From positions 13,934,953-13,998,952 of the forward strand of contig CM063256.1 of assembly GCA_032158295.1 (NCBI GenBank): DNA of 64,000 bases, read 5' to 3'. The notes below the pieces were generated by a model. That model saw only the letters and a program-made list of their open reading frames with translations, made no database searches and was not told the origin of the DNA. Source of the DNA: Pycnopodia helianthoides. Its lineage: Eukaryota > Echinodermata > Asteroidea > Forcipulatida > Asteriidae. How positions within the stretch are numbered: the first letter of the stretch is position 1; every line of letters starts with the position of its first letter. The position numbers and the translations under genes are program-made. Shown in pieces: positions 23,166 through 34,689 of the stretch.

Positions 23166-23864
23166 ATTAGGGTCTTTTCTTCTCCCACGCTGATCTGCCT
23201 CGGACGGAAGGTCTATTTTTCATGACAGTTGGAACTGGTATTATATAGTGTTAACAAAAATAAGCTTTCAGGTTTGAATTCTTTCATTTAGTTCCCAGTC
23301 ATTACCCAAAACAAATGTACCACCACACCTTTAAGCTTCAAATTTCGTGCGTGCTACATACAACAGATCATCGTTGTAAAATTAGAACGACGTTATGGTT
23401 GAAGTACATGTGTGTAACTATTGAGCACGATAAACGCCGATCAAAACATTAAAGGGCAGGTCTACAGTCTTACTAATAAAACTAGTAAAATAACATTACA
23501 ACATTTAAAATTAGGAAAGCTCACTTTATATAAACTCGATAGGCCTATATTTAATATATATTTACCACCACACATTTCTCTCTCCACTCTCTCTATTCAT
23601 GTATTTCCACTTGACCGCTCTTGTTACCTTGTGTGTTGTCTTGTCATTTAGCCTTCGAGAAAGACTCTGCTATAGGTCGAAACGTCGAGCTGTTTTTTTG
23701 CATATATTTAAGTTGTACATCGTTAGGGGAAATCAAAAAGTCCCTCTGGCCTATGTCATAGTTTCTACCCCCAAGGATGATTCCATCCCCCCCCCCGCCA
23801 TCTTCATCACAACTACTCACGGATTGTAAATCCTATTATGGGAAGGTAAAATTTCTGTCCACAG

Positions 23865-24013
23865 TATTAAATTTTGAAGTCCAAGATAAACTAACCCCCT
23901 GTAATGGATGCTGTGTGCCTCAATGTGATGCGATTATGTCGGGATTTCTCTCCCACCGAAAGTACTTCCTGCACACCAACATGCTTGGATCCCTCCCCCC
24001 TGAAAATGTTCAG
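23865..24013 (+). CDS. Weak candidate internal exon, unknown protein
   Basis: A 149-nt open segment lies between TTTCTGTCCACAG and CAG|GTAAAC. It encodes a cysteine cluster (CNGCCVPQC) and then a tail ending LGSLPPENVQ. No family is recognised, and no neighbouring exon with a matching phase was found. Splice motifs this short occur by chance, so this is a lead and not a gene call. Confidence 0.22.
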
Positions 24014-24927
24014 GTAAACAAAAAATTATAAATTGATTAAAATCAACGAAGCAAGGTTTTTTAAATCTCCAACGGGGTATGAATAAATCAAAAGTTGAGT
24101 TCTGAATTGAACAGACTGAACGTGCAGTACGCGCGGTATTCTGGCAACATGGGGTGCAAATTGGTAACGGTATTTAATCACGGGTACCGTTACAACAAAT
24201 TGAACACCACATAAACGGAATTCGGTACTTTGTCCATCAAAACACCTAGTCATTGCAGTAGTACTTGCGATTGAATCCCGTATTATGTTTACGTTGCAAA
24301 TAGATTGGTACACGTACATTTTACGTTAAGTCACACCGCATACTGTTACCTAAAAGTCAACGTATAATGACCGATTTGTTGTTTATAGCAGTGGCAGCTT
24401 ATAGTCAATCTAAAGGACATTATGTCATGGACACAAAATAACAATACTACGTTTTGAACCTAACAGTTACGCTTTGAACCTAACAGTTTTGTTACATTCA
24501 AATACAACTGCTATTTGTTAACGTAACAGTTTCAAAAAGAGCTCCACGTAACAGTGTGGGTCACAGAGTTCAAAAAGAGCTCCATTATTTGGTCTCTTCT
24601 GATCAACATAAACTATGATCTCTTCTTGTACAACGGCTTCCCAGGCCCTGCCTCGTCCAGACACTTGAGCATGTCAACATCTCTTAAGGTCTCCCCCGAG
24701 AACGGGTCCACGTCACGATGGGACTCCCTTCTTAAACAAAAAAAGGAAGACAGTCGTGAATTCACACAGTTCTCGAAGGGAGACGCGTGCGTCAAGTTAA
24801 GGGAGAAGTGCGACGTTGTCTTCAGGCACACTACACGCGGCTCTGCAGTTTTAAAGAAATACATGTCCGTACGTAAATTACGTCATTACGCGAGTGATTA
24901 CGTCAATTTCACAACCTTTTATTTTAC
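24014..24927. other. Non-coding; weak minus-strand terminal-exon candidate at 24613-24740
   Basis: On the minus strand, 24613 to about 24735 reads SHRDVDPFSGETLRDVDMLK and ends GKPLYKKRS then stop, after a weak acceptor (TTTTTTTGTTTAAG). The composition is protein-like, but no family is recognised and no poly(A) signal follows closely. An opposing 198-codon frame (24554-25150) runs into AT repeats and is not believable. Confidence 0.25.
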
Positions 24928-25290
24928 AATTGAACTCCTGGTGGCGTTTGCTTTTGGTGAAATAATCAGTCAAGCTTGCATAATTTTTTTATATATATAT
25001 ATACGAATAAATAAAACAAAATGTATAAATAATATTAATGTATACTTTCCTTTGCATAATTCGTTTGCTTGTTGGCTGAGTGCTATTATTATTTGTAACT
25101 TCCTATTCTTAATAACTGAACTCCTGGTGGCGTTTGCTTTTTGGAAATAATCAGTCAAGCTTGCATTAAAAAATATATATACATATGAATAAATAAAACA
25201 AAATGTATAAATGATATTAATGTATGCTTTCCTTTGCATAATTCGTTTGCTTGTTGGCTTGTGCTATTATTATTTGTAATTTCCTATTCT
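24928..25290. repeat. Tandem duplication, unit about 185 bp
   Basis: GAACTCCTGGTGGCGTTTGC occurs at about 24931 and 25120. It is followed in both copies by AATCAGTCAAGCTTGCAT, a TATATA stretch, GAATAAATAAAACAAAATGT and TTCGTTTGCTTGTTGGCT. The two units are about 95% identical, so the duplication is recent. Confidence 0.92.
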
Positions 25291-27531
25291 TATCAATCAA
25301 AAGATGTGGCTATATAAAAACAAAAAACAAACAAATAACAACACACACACAGATAGTTGTTTTCCTAAAACAATTCATGGTTATCTCTTCGCAAAAACAA
25401 ATACTCTGAGGAAGACATTTAACCAATATAACCAGGAGCTTCAGACATATATTCAATATAACCAGGAGCTTTAAAATAGAAATAAGCAAATTATCAAATT
25501 CATACGGCTTGTTACAAGGACTGCACCGACGAATCATGCTTTGAATTTGAAAAACAAACACAAGGAAAGTCGGCAATGATAATTAGTGCAAATTATTCTT
25601 CGTTAATCCAGCATCCTTGCTAGACCAGCATGGTGATAATAATGGTTGTGAATCGACCGCGTAGCAAAACAAAAAATATGCATGACATAACAGATTCGAC
25701 CGTGAGGTAGGCTTGGCACTGGCAGAGAGTTATACGCGTTTGGATCGAGTTCATTTTACTATACGTTGATCCTATTCAATACCACCGTGTTCGTAATCAT
25801 CATTATCCGTTGTCCTTAATGAAGACGTGTTGCCATTGTTCGATTCTTCATAAGTCAAATAGTTACATTGCGATGTAATCGATTACACAAAAACCGGCCT
25901 AGGGTAACTGGTTATAATAATCGATTCTATAGAGTGTTTATTGCAGGGTATCTGTAACAGTTCCTTCTATCTCTACTCCTAACAGTCCATTGCACTGAGA
26001 AAATACTCGTGTGTCGTTATTATCCAATTCGATATTATCGATTATTCGGTTACAACTTGTTATTATACTGATAATCATAATAATGTGAATGTAAATGCAA
26101 GCTACTGCAGATATCGGGATCTCCTCTTTATTCACCGAGTCTGATCCTTCCTCGCTTCATTCTGTGTAATGGCGTTCCTGTTGGATCGCATTTCAGTGTA
26201 CTCTTATTACAATAACTGTTATGCATTACGTTAGTATTCCTCACTTGATACATTTCAACACATAGTGAAATAAGCGGAATCGAATTCGACCCTCGTCAAA
26301 GCTCTGCTGTTTTGACTACAACTATATCAAGTACATCCATCCAAGTATTCGACGTGAATAACTGCCAGTGGTTTTTTGGGGGTGGATTTTAATGAGTTGG
26401 ACTGCGATTACATTTTTCCTGTTATTGAAATGTTTTTGCCCCCAGGCCCTGCCACCTGTTCCAAACGTCCTTACCGATTTAAGATTATAGAAAGAAAACC
26501 GCGCCTTTTGACTTCAAGAATTTACTCTTTTTTTTCTTCAGATAGAGCGACCGTCGCATGAGTGGAGCAAATCATGTGCGCCCCAGCAGACACTACCGTG
26601 CCTTTAAAGCACTAGTGGTCTGGGCATGCGAGAATAAACCCAAGGATGATAATTACAAGACATGTTGAAGACACAGGTACAACATAATTTCATCAATGGT
26701 CTTGGACTGGCCGTGCCGTGAATGCGCCCGAGTGGAGTGCGAATGCATGCCCAATTCATTATGTTAAACAAAGGTGTTTCTTTGAGTCAACAACATTATT
26801 CATCCGGGGAGAACAAAACCCTCACATAAACTACAGTGAGAATTTGAGTTTGGAGGGAAAAGAACGTTTCAGACCATCACTTAGTATTTTAGACATTAAG
26901 GCAACCACATGAAAAACATTGTATATGGGTTTTGAGGCATTGCATGGTGAGGTATCAATATATATTCGGTTTGCAGTAAAACCATGTGTATAAATATCTA
27001 CTTTGCTGTGTAGATTTGTTCTTTAGAGAACATGTCTTGCTATTTATTCTACTACCGCGGAGTAGATTTTCGGAATTCGGGAGACTTCTCAGTTCTGAAA
27101 AGAACTGCCCTGCTTATTAACTACTACCTGGGCGGGAGGTAGGAAATCGGCCTGGACTATATAGCTTTGTGGATCAGGAGGACTTCTCGTAATTAACTGC
27201 ACTGCCGCGGAGTGAGTTCTTTTGGTACTGTTTACGGTACCGCCAAATGCTTTGTTTTCCCCAAGAATGACAAAATGATCGCGTGGGTTTATTATTTCCA
27301 GTGGGTTGGATGAAGCTGTAGGCGTAAATCGGCTGCGCAGAAACAATAGACATCTGCTCTCGAGACTGGTGACAATGCTAATTGGCATTGTTCTTTTCAA
27401 CGGTTAATATATTTCTGATATATGAAAAGCTTTTCGAGGCTGTCCACCACTTGTGAGCGCAGATCTCACAATGCCATTGCAATTTCAGGAAGACTCCCAG
27501 TATTATGTTAATATTTTTTTCAACTTTGAAC
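25291..27531. other. Non-coding, nothing recognised
   Basis: About 2.2 kb. AACCAGGAGCTT occurs twice near 25430-25475 (a 29-bp direct repeat). A 103-codon minus frame at 27089-27400 has no known domain. Confidence 0.35.
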
Positions 27532-27899
27532 TTAAAGGCCCTGTACACTATTGGTAAGATCGAAAAGCACAAATGTTCACAGATTCACACATAACTTACA
27601 TTATTTAAAGTAAGTAATGGTAGAAAGGGTTCCTTAAAATATTTCTGCCTAAAATGCTATCGTTTCTGAGAAATGAATAAAACAACAGTTTTTATCGCGC
27701 GCGATAATAAACTCGATGTTTGAAAAACAGAAAACACATCAGGTCTCTTTTCACTATTTTCTCGTGACCTCGATGACCAATTGAGCTCAAATTTTCACAG
27801 GTTTATTTCATGTATATAGGCCCTATGGTTAATCACACAAAACATGAACTTTGTTTGCGACTGTTTGTCAGCCCTACCAATCCTGTATAATAACTTTAA
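27532..27899 (+). mobile_element. MITE family C, copy C1
   Basis: Begins TTAAAGGCCCTGTACAC and ends with a degraded TTAA. The body follows the plan of families A and B (ACTATTTTCTCGTGACC, then GATGACCAATTGAGCTCAAA, then TTTTCACAGGTTT), but the centre is the palindrome TTATCGCGCGCGATAA (27692-27707). Confidence 0.9.
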
Positions 27900-28739
27900 G
27901 AGGCTTTATTAGGTAAATAATATCTTTAGGTTTTTCTCTCTTTATTTGTGATAGGAGGAGGCGACTCCTTTTGTTCTTCCAATTAGAGCTTACAAGTTGT
28001 CGCTCTTCCTGTATCGCCACATTATTGCGCGGTTGCTCAATGGCACGCTAACTAGCTCGCGGGTATCCCTTTCGACGAGCTACAGACGATTGAGTATAAT
28101 ACTTTGATTACGAAGGAGGAGGTTGGGGGGGGGGAGAGAGAGATTCGCTGAAATAAAGCTGCATGCATTCGGGCGTCAATGACAAGTAAATCTTAAACCC
28201 GGAGACCACGGCCAGACACAGTCATCACCCTGGCGAATGTGTTAATCAAACAAAAGATTTATTGGGTATTATTTCGAAGATTAATTGTGGCAAATCCATG
28301 CCTCGGGCGTTGGGGTTGTTTCGCTGTCACATCACAATTCGAAATGTTCTGTTAGGGCTGTTTTTGTTTTTTTTATTAATATAGGAAGAGCCTTGGCCTA
28401 GTTGTCAAATCCCGTTTGGGGCGAGGATCTCGTGCTAATCATCGAGCTAATCTTTGACTGCTTCGCCATTTCGACTGAACATTATAATGACAAAGTCAAT
28501 TAACTTGATATCAGTCTTTAGATGCAATAATGTACAAATGGGTTTTAGTAAGATTACATTCATCCGAATCCTCAACGAACACACCGTACGACCATGGAGC
28601 CATGGTACGACCATTCTGGGAAATTATTTAAAAACAAATTATAATGATTAGGCGATCACGTTTTCGAGAAGAGACAAAATGAAGTCGTTGTGAGCTAATT
28701 TCGGTATGGCTATTTACTCGAAGCAAGTACTGAATGTTT
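27900..28739. other. Non-coding, nothing recognised
   Basis: A G-run followed by GAGAGAGA lies at 28120-28142. No exon or repeat family was seen. Confidence 0.35.
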
Positions 28740-29122
28740 GGAGATGATTTTCTCCAAAATCTGGACCCCTGTAGAATCCAGGTCGGAATTGACCCGAATT
28801 CCGGGTCTAAGGGGCTTGACCAATTTCTGGTAAAAAAAATGAGGTTTTGAACTCGGATTCTGCGTTGTATTGACCCATTTTTGTGTCTTTTTTGACACAG
28901 ATTCTGTGACATACTGACCTCAAAAATGGCCAGGGGTTGATTTTCACAAAGAGCTAAGATTCATCTGAAGTTGTGTATCAATCTTAATTGCTTGGCAACG
29001 TGTGGTGCCACCAATACAAATCACTATGGTGATAACTGACAACTCATCTTAAGATGAAATTAGTGCTCTGTGAAATCGAACCCAGAATCCGGTTTTATTC
29101 TGACATAGGAGTTTGTGGAGTG
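28740..29122. mobile_element. MITE family H, copy H1, with nested family I element
   Basis: The body carries GGGTC/GACCC words (GACCCGAATTCCGGGTC near 28792) and GAACTCGGATTCTGCG, shared with the copy at 39098. It is interrupted at about 28935-29087 by family I. Confidence 0.65.
28935..29087. mobile_element. MITE family I, copy I1
   Basis: GGTTGATTTTCACAAAGAGC at the left is mirrored by GCTCTGTGAAATCGAACCC at the right. The inner pair is AAGATTCATCTGAAG / CATCTTAAGATG. A second copy at 31725-31885 also sits inside a family H element. Confidence 0.82.
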
Positions 29123-29251
29123 TACTTGTCATAACTATTGGTACTACTATTGATGTTTCAATTGGAAACAATCATAGTTATTCATATGCATGGATTTTAC
29201 TGCTCAATCATTTCGGTGCCGAATGAAGCCCTATACATTCATTACATACAT

Positions 29252-29503
29252 ACACTGAAAAACATACACTGGGTGTTACAATTAACACCATGGGTGTTGT
29301 CATATAATATAGATGCCAAAAAAGAGTATCAAAGTTAACAACATAGGGTGTCAAAATAACACCAATGTAAAAGCGTTGACAGAAATTATTGTTATTTTAA
29401 CACCCTATGATTAAAATTTTGATTCTTTTTTGCTTTTTTTGTTTTTGTATCAACATATGACAACACCATGTTGTCAATTTTAACACTCCAATTTTAGCAG
29501 TGT
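29252..29503. mobile_element. MITE family G, copy G1
   Basis: Ends are CACTGAAAAACATACACTGG and the inverted AATTTTAGCAGTG. Inside is GGTGTTACAATTAACACCAT and its inverted partner near 29480. The pair AACACCATGGGTGTTGTCA / TGACAACACCATG is typical. A second copy is at 39338. Confidence 0.85.
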
Positions 29504-29504
29504 A

Positions 29505-30084
29505 CATACAAAAAAAAGCTGCAATTTACAAAAATGAGAAATTAAGGAAAGGTTACGAGCAAACATGTTTTTGTGGAAATAGTTGGGACCCATTCAAGTC
29601 CTTTCTTGAACACTTGTAGCAGTACGAGCCTAAGGTTGCGGGTACAGACGGCGACCGTAAATGAGGAGCAACAAAGAAAACACGATTTCCTTGCAGCAGG
29701 TGCCGAGGTACGCTAAAGTACTTATCGATGTGATGAGCGAACCTCGGCCCCGGACACACACCTCTTCATGAAAAATAATAATGATAATAATAATAATAGT
29801 AACTACAGCCTGCTCACACCCACTACCCTCAAACTCTGCCTCACCAAGCTGCCAAGGAAATCCCCAAAGTCATGCCCTTTTCACGATTAAAGAATGAAGG
29901 CCCAGAAAACCTCGTGGGCCCCATTTAATTTTTTTTTTACACAGCATACTCTCCGGAGGGGAAAAAAATAAATAATTCAGTGAAATTCGCAGCTATATAT
30001 ATTTCCAGGTTGTGAATAATAACAATCATGAAAAACACCATTGTTTCCCTATAACCACACCCCCTTTTTTAAAGCTTTCTCTTT
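29505..30084. other. Non-coding; AAT microsatellite at 29774-29800
   Basis: A 68-codon minus frame at 29553-29759 looks faintly protein-like (LGSYCYKCSRKDLNG), but it has no family match and no clear splice acceptor. The rest shows nothing. Confidence 0.35.
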
Positions 30085-30480
30085 TTAAAGGAACATTACA
30101 GAATTGGTAAGAACAAAAAACATGTAAAATATACTTTTGATCACAGATTTACACAAAACTTACACGGTCTAATGATGTGATAGTAAAAAAAACATCCCTT
30201 GAAATATTTCTGTCCGAAATGTCATATTTGATGAGAAATGAATCAACTAATTTTCCGATTGGAGTTTATCGCTCAGTGAGCGTTTTATTCATTTGTTGAA
30301 TCTATATGATTTCATGCAAATGTGTAATCGGTTTTTCACTATTTTCTCGTGACCCAGTTGGCCGATCGGTCTCAAACTTCTACAGGTTTGTCAGTTTATG
30401 TATATGGTGGATTACATAAAGTGCTTACTCTGCCAGCAACTGTTTTGTTAGCAAAAACCAATTCTGTAATGTTCCTTTAA
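30085..30480 (+). mobile_element. MITE family A, copy A4
   Basis: A complete copy from TTAAAGGAACATTACAGAAT to ATTCTGTAATGTTCCTTTAA, with perfect 20-bp terminal inverted repeats. The central palindrome CGCTCAGTGAGCG is intact. Confidence 0.96.
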
Positions 30481-31294
30481 ACGTTTTAACTGCAAAATGT
30501 TTCAACTAATTATTTTTTTATTTTTATTTTATTATTTTTATTTTATATCACTCTTTGTATAAACTGAACATTTTTAGTCTCCGGAATTTTTGTTTTGTAT
30601 TTTTTTTTAAATAAAACTGAAATGAAATGAAATGAAAACAAGTTATTGGTCAAGCAAGTGGGAAAGTTTAACCCTCGTCAGAGATGAGATGTTGTGACGG
30701 GCGGGTTGCTAGGCCTCCGAGCACGGCAAGCTGACGGTGGCACGACCTTATTTGTCGTTGGTTCGTTTGTTGTTGGGCGACGGTTGCATTTTCAAAAAAA
30801 AAAATTAGAAATTTTTTTATTTGAAAATATATTCTTAAAATGGTTTCAGAAAAAGCCGAGTCGAAAGGGGTTAACATTCTGAATCATCCCCATTTTGTCA
30901 CAAAGAATTCGAACTTTAATCCAAAATAATGCGCGTGTAGATTTACAAAATGATCCAAATTACTTTCGATCGAAGGAACACTCTCAGCATTTTAGAATGA
31001 ATAGGTCAAACATTGCCTTTAGATACCCCCATTCGTTCAAATAATAAAAGCAACGTGTGTAGCTAGCTGTAGACTCGACTCTCCGTTTCTTTCCAAATCG
31101 TTATATGTTCGTCTAATTTAGTGTGACTATACGAAGCTGAATTGGTTATCGATTATATGAAACTGAATTGGTCATCGATTAATGAAACTGTTATTAATTA
31201 TTAGTGAGACACTAAACACACCTTGGAAAGTGACATCTCGGGAATTTGCACATTTTGCAATGAGTTTTCACAAACCTTTAGAACAATGCACAGA
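30481..31294. other. Non-coding, nothing recognised
   Basis: AT-rich start (TTTTATTTT repeats at 30505-30550), then unremarkable sequence. Confidence 0.4.
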
Positions 31295-31308
31295 TAATAA
31301 ACTCTAAA

Positions 31309-31720
31309 AACTCCCGGTCAGAATTTGACCCGGATCCCGTGGGGGCTGACCTATTTCTGGGTCAGTATGACCCGGATCAAGGTCCCGTGGGGGCTGACCT
31401 ATTTCTGGGTCAGTAGACCGGATTAGGTCCCGGGGGCTGACTATTCTGGGTCAGTATGACCCGGATTAGGGTCCGGGGAGGCTGACTATTCTGGGTCATA
31501 GACCGATTAGGTCCGTGGAGACCTTTCTGGGTCATATGACCGATAGGTCCCGTGGGGACTGACCTATTTTGGACATAGACCGGGTCAGGTCCGTGGATGA
31601 CCATTTCGGATCAGTAGACCCGGATCAAGTCCCGGGGGACTGACCTATTTCTGGGTCAGTATGACCGATCCGGGTCCCTGGGGGCGACCTCTTCGGGTCA
31701 GTGACCCGGATCCGGTTCCG
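31309..31720. repeat. Degenerate tandem repeat inside family H element
   Basis: Units contain CTGACCTATTTCTGGGTCAG, then TATGACCCGGATCAAGGTCC. The first two units are clean. Later units carry frequent single-base losses (for example CTGACTATTCTGGG), which could be real decay or poor consensus sequence in the assembly. Confidence 0.85.
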
Positions 31721-31724
31721 TGGT

Positions 31725-31885
31725 GCATGGAGCCGATTCCAAGAAGAGTTAAGATTGACCTCAACTGCGTATACCAATCTTCATTGCTATATAAGCAAAG
31801 TGTGATGTCACAATACGAATCACTATGGAAATATTGACAACTCATCTTAAGATGGATCTTAGAGCTTTCTGAAATCAAACCCCGG
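31725..31885. mobile_element. MITE family I, copy I2
   Basis: GAGCCGATTCCAAGAAGAGTTAA-type left end (shortened here) and the right end AGAGCTTTCTGAAATCAAAC. The inner AACTCATCTTAAGATG is shared with I1. Confidence 0.75.
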
Positions 31886-32055
31886 CCCATTTTTGGGTGA
31901 GTATGACCCCGAATCTGTCTGAAAATGACGCAGAATTGGGTACAAATGACGCAGAAAATTCGAGTTTCAATCACGAATTTTTAAAAACCACTTTCCAGGT
32001 CAGCTTGACTCGGAAATGGGCCAGGCTTCCTGGAAAGTTTTTTTTAGAGTGTAGC

Positions 32056-32859
32056 CGTTTGACCATTATTTTGTGGACGCCTTAAGATGCAATTTTTCAT
32101 AGTTTCAAGCTGGTGCAAACCCTACCGTCCATCGAACAGTCTATATTGTAAGTAATTGCAATATTTGTAAAACTTGTTCCCATCAATTTGAAAAGGAAGG
32201 ACTGGTTTCCCAATTTATTATAATTTGTTCGCAAAGTGATTTTTTTTTTTAAATGCACGTCAAGTCAAAACCCGTTTCAAGGATCGAACACTTTCACCGC
32301 ACCATGGTCGTTAAAAAGTACACCGACCCCGACTGCAAATGTCAATTTCAGGGCACGTGTCAATAAAAAAAAGTTTAAAAAAACCACAGTCACGCTTCAG
32401 CGTTTTCGTCTTCATCCGTTAATTGCAACATAAGACCTTTGACCTTTGCGCCAATGTATTTGCATATTTGCATATTATTGTTAACAAGAGTACGCTTGCC
32501 CTCAATTTGGCACCACCTGTCGGTGTGGGTCAACTTCACAATGGGTAGCGTAAGGGAAGGAGATGGTTATACACCCTGTTCGAATGCATTTATTGGCACA
32601 CGATACTCTCACTAGAGGCCTTCCAACAAAATGACGACTGAATGGGCTCCAAAATAATAGTAGTTTAACAAACTCAGCATGTAAGTAAAACACACATATA
32701 ATTATTCACATTTATAATGTTTGACTTCTCATGTCAATTACAAGGATTCAAATTCATACGAATGAATAGTCATTACATGTCACACGTATCTTTGACAGGA
32801 AGGCAAAACATGGACAATTTAACACTGCATTTTAAACATTCCGCGCAGTTTGTAGATCG
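32056..32859. other. Non-coding, nothing recognised
   Basis: Short open frames only. No repeat partner was found in the window. Confidence 0.4.
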
Positions 32860-33010
32860 AGGGCAGGGGGTCAGGGGTCGACAGGGGGGTCAGGGGTCGG
32901 CAGGGGGTCAGTGGTCGGCAGGGGGTCAGGGGTCGGCAGGGGGGTCAGGGGTCGGCAGGGGGGTCAGGGGTCGGCAGGGGGGTCAGGGGGTCGGCAGGAG
33001 GGGGGGGGTT
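32860..33010 (+). repeat. G-rich minisatellite, about 19-bp unit
   Basis: GGGGTCAGGGGTCGGCAGG is repeated about seven times with variable G-run lengths, ending in a run of nine Gs. Closely spaced runs of three to five Gs could form G-quadruplexes on the plus strand. Confidence 0.92.
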
Positions 33011-33129
33011 ACATGTACTCCTAACCCTTAAGAGCGACTCATGTAAGCACCAGATGGAGACCGTGAGCCGGGTACCAGTACTTCTGATATACCTACTGCC
33101 AATTACAGGACTCGAACTGGCTTCTTGTC

Positions 33130-33206
33130 ACGGCATGCTCGGTGGATTAGGGGTTAACACATAATATACTTATTGGTCATGAGGTTCGAATCCCACCCGT
33201 GTAGCA
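33130..33206 (+). mobile_element. tRNA-like SINE head remnant
   Basis: CGGTGGATTAGGGGTTAACA is followed by GAGGTTCGAATCCCACCC, which has a B-box core (GGTTCGAATCC). The A box is poor and acceptor pairing is absent. It is probably a decayed SINE of another family, not a working tRNA. Confidence 0.45.
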
Positions 33207-33287
33207 TCTGGTTTTTTCCCCCTTGCATGGCTCTTAAAGCCTTTTATGAACATATACAGTACTTATCACACATTGGTTTAAAGGGGC

Positions 33288-33514
33288 ACTGTCTACATGA
33301 TCACTGTCTGCTTGTGGCTGGACATGGAAACATAAACACCCATCCAGTTACTACACGCGCTCGCGTTGACCGTCACATCACAGTTAAACGCTTTAGAGGG
33401 CGCCGACATGCATAACTACCGCACGCGCGTGTGCAGTTTAAATGTGTGATGAAAGTTCCAAATGCAATGTCTGGCCACTGACTCGTCGTGATCATGACGG
33501 CAGCGCCCCTTTAA
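33288..33514. mobile_element. MITE-like element with TTAAAGGGGC ends
   Basis: TTAAAGGGGCACTGTC at the left and GGCAGCGCCCCTTTAA at the right. An inner pair CATGATCAC / GTGATCATG follows close to each end. The middle is CpG-rich (CACGCGCTCGCG, CGCACGCGCGTGTGC). The form is like families A-C, but the body is different. Confidence 0.75.
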
Positions 33515-34079
33515 GGTTTAAAACCCAAACAACAAAATGTCCTTTATCCCCGATGTAATTACATCTTTTGAAATGAGAAGTACATGGCCTTGGGTCTTCC
33601 CCCATAACAAGCATCGTGACAATGTCTGTGTCAATCCACCCAGGCACCTCAGCCACCGAAACACGATCCTATGGCATGGGACTAGACTGTGCGGCCACGT
33701 TACTTCACAAGCAATTCCTACATTGTGTTTGGATGGATTTTTTTTTGTCTAGAATCGTTAATATTGTTTTAAAGTTGAGGACTTTGGTCCAAATGAAACA
33801 CAACGTATTAAAAGCAGCTACGTGCAGAAAGTCAAACAACTAATACAGCACATGATATGGTATTTTGGCAGGTAACCCTCTTTTTTTGGTAGGCAAATTT
33901 CATTTGAGCTAAGCTTTAAAAGACTACACCAATTTTAGTTTAAGCTTCTTTTCACGAAATTACATGTATATCAGAACAATTCTGATTCTGTACACAGGGA
34001 AGCAGACAAATTTTACCACAATGGACATGAGGTCTATAGAGGCATAAAGTCAGTCTGGCACCTTGTTTGTCAATCAGTT
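33515..34079. other. Non-coding, nothing recognised
   Basis: No repeat partner and no exon were seen. Confidence 0.4.
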
Positions 34080-34235
34080 TGCTCCCAATTTCTAGAGCTG
34101 CTTAAGCACCAAAAAAAGCAGCTAAGCAAAACAAGCTTTATGCTTACTAGAAAAAGGTTACCAGCAAAAATACCATGTCACATGTACCTTACTATGTGAC
34201 TGGTATCCTGCTTGTTTTTGTTGAGCAGCATTTTT
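34080..34235. mobile_element. MITE family D, copy D3 (right end lost)
   Basis: Starts CTCCCAATTTCTAGAGCTGC and keeps the family interior (ACTAGAAAAAGGTTACCAGC, GACTGGTATCCTGC). The matching right terminus is missing. Confidence 0.75.
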
Positions 34236-34300
34236 AATATCAATTTGGCACAAATTCATCAAGCTGGTAAGCACATCAATTTTGCTAAGCTCGCAAATCA

Positions 34301-34494
34301 GGGCCCAATTTCATAAAGCCTGTAAGCACAAACAAATGCTAAGCACAAACAAATATTGCTTACCAGAAACTGGCTACAAGCCAACATTCCATAAAGTTTA
34401 CATTGTTGCGACTGGTACCCCACTCATGTTTTGCTCAGCAAAGAAATGTGTTAAGCACTATTTTCTGCTAAACAGCTTTATGAAATTGGCCCCA
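34301..34494. mobile_element. MITE family D, copy D4
   Basis: GGGCCCAATTTCATAAAGCC at the left and GCTTTATGAAATTGGCCCC at the right. It lies next to D3, and a further right-end fragment follows at about 34515-34560. Confidence 0.88.
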
Positions 34495-34689
34495 GGCTAA
34501 AGTAATTTAGTTGACATTCTTGCGACTGGTGCCCTGCTTGAAAGCTGTATGAAATTCAGTTCTAGTCCAAATTCGTGTTTGTAATTGTATATATAGAGTT
34601 TGACACTGCATCGATTTTATAGTCACTTATAAATAAAATTAAATAAATACCAACCCCCAGATGTGTTGTGTAGGAATGCCACTACATTA

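Larger units (their letters stand above)
31295..32055. mobile_element. MITE family H, copy H2, internally amplified, with nested family I
   Basis: Begins near AAACTCTAAAAACTCCCGG and ends TTTTTTTTAGAGTGTAGCC, giving short TIRs of the ACTCTAAA type. From 31309 to about 31720 a block of roughly 50 bp or less (GGTCCCGTGGGGGCTGACCT, ATTTCTGGGTCAGTATGACC) is repeated eight or more times with many small gaps. A family I element lies at 31725-31885. Confidence 0.8.

Noticed and set aside
24554..25150. 198-codon plus-strand frame
   Set aside because: Half of it runs through an AT-rich tandem duplication, and no domain or start context supports it.
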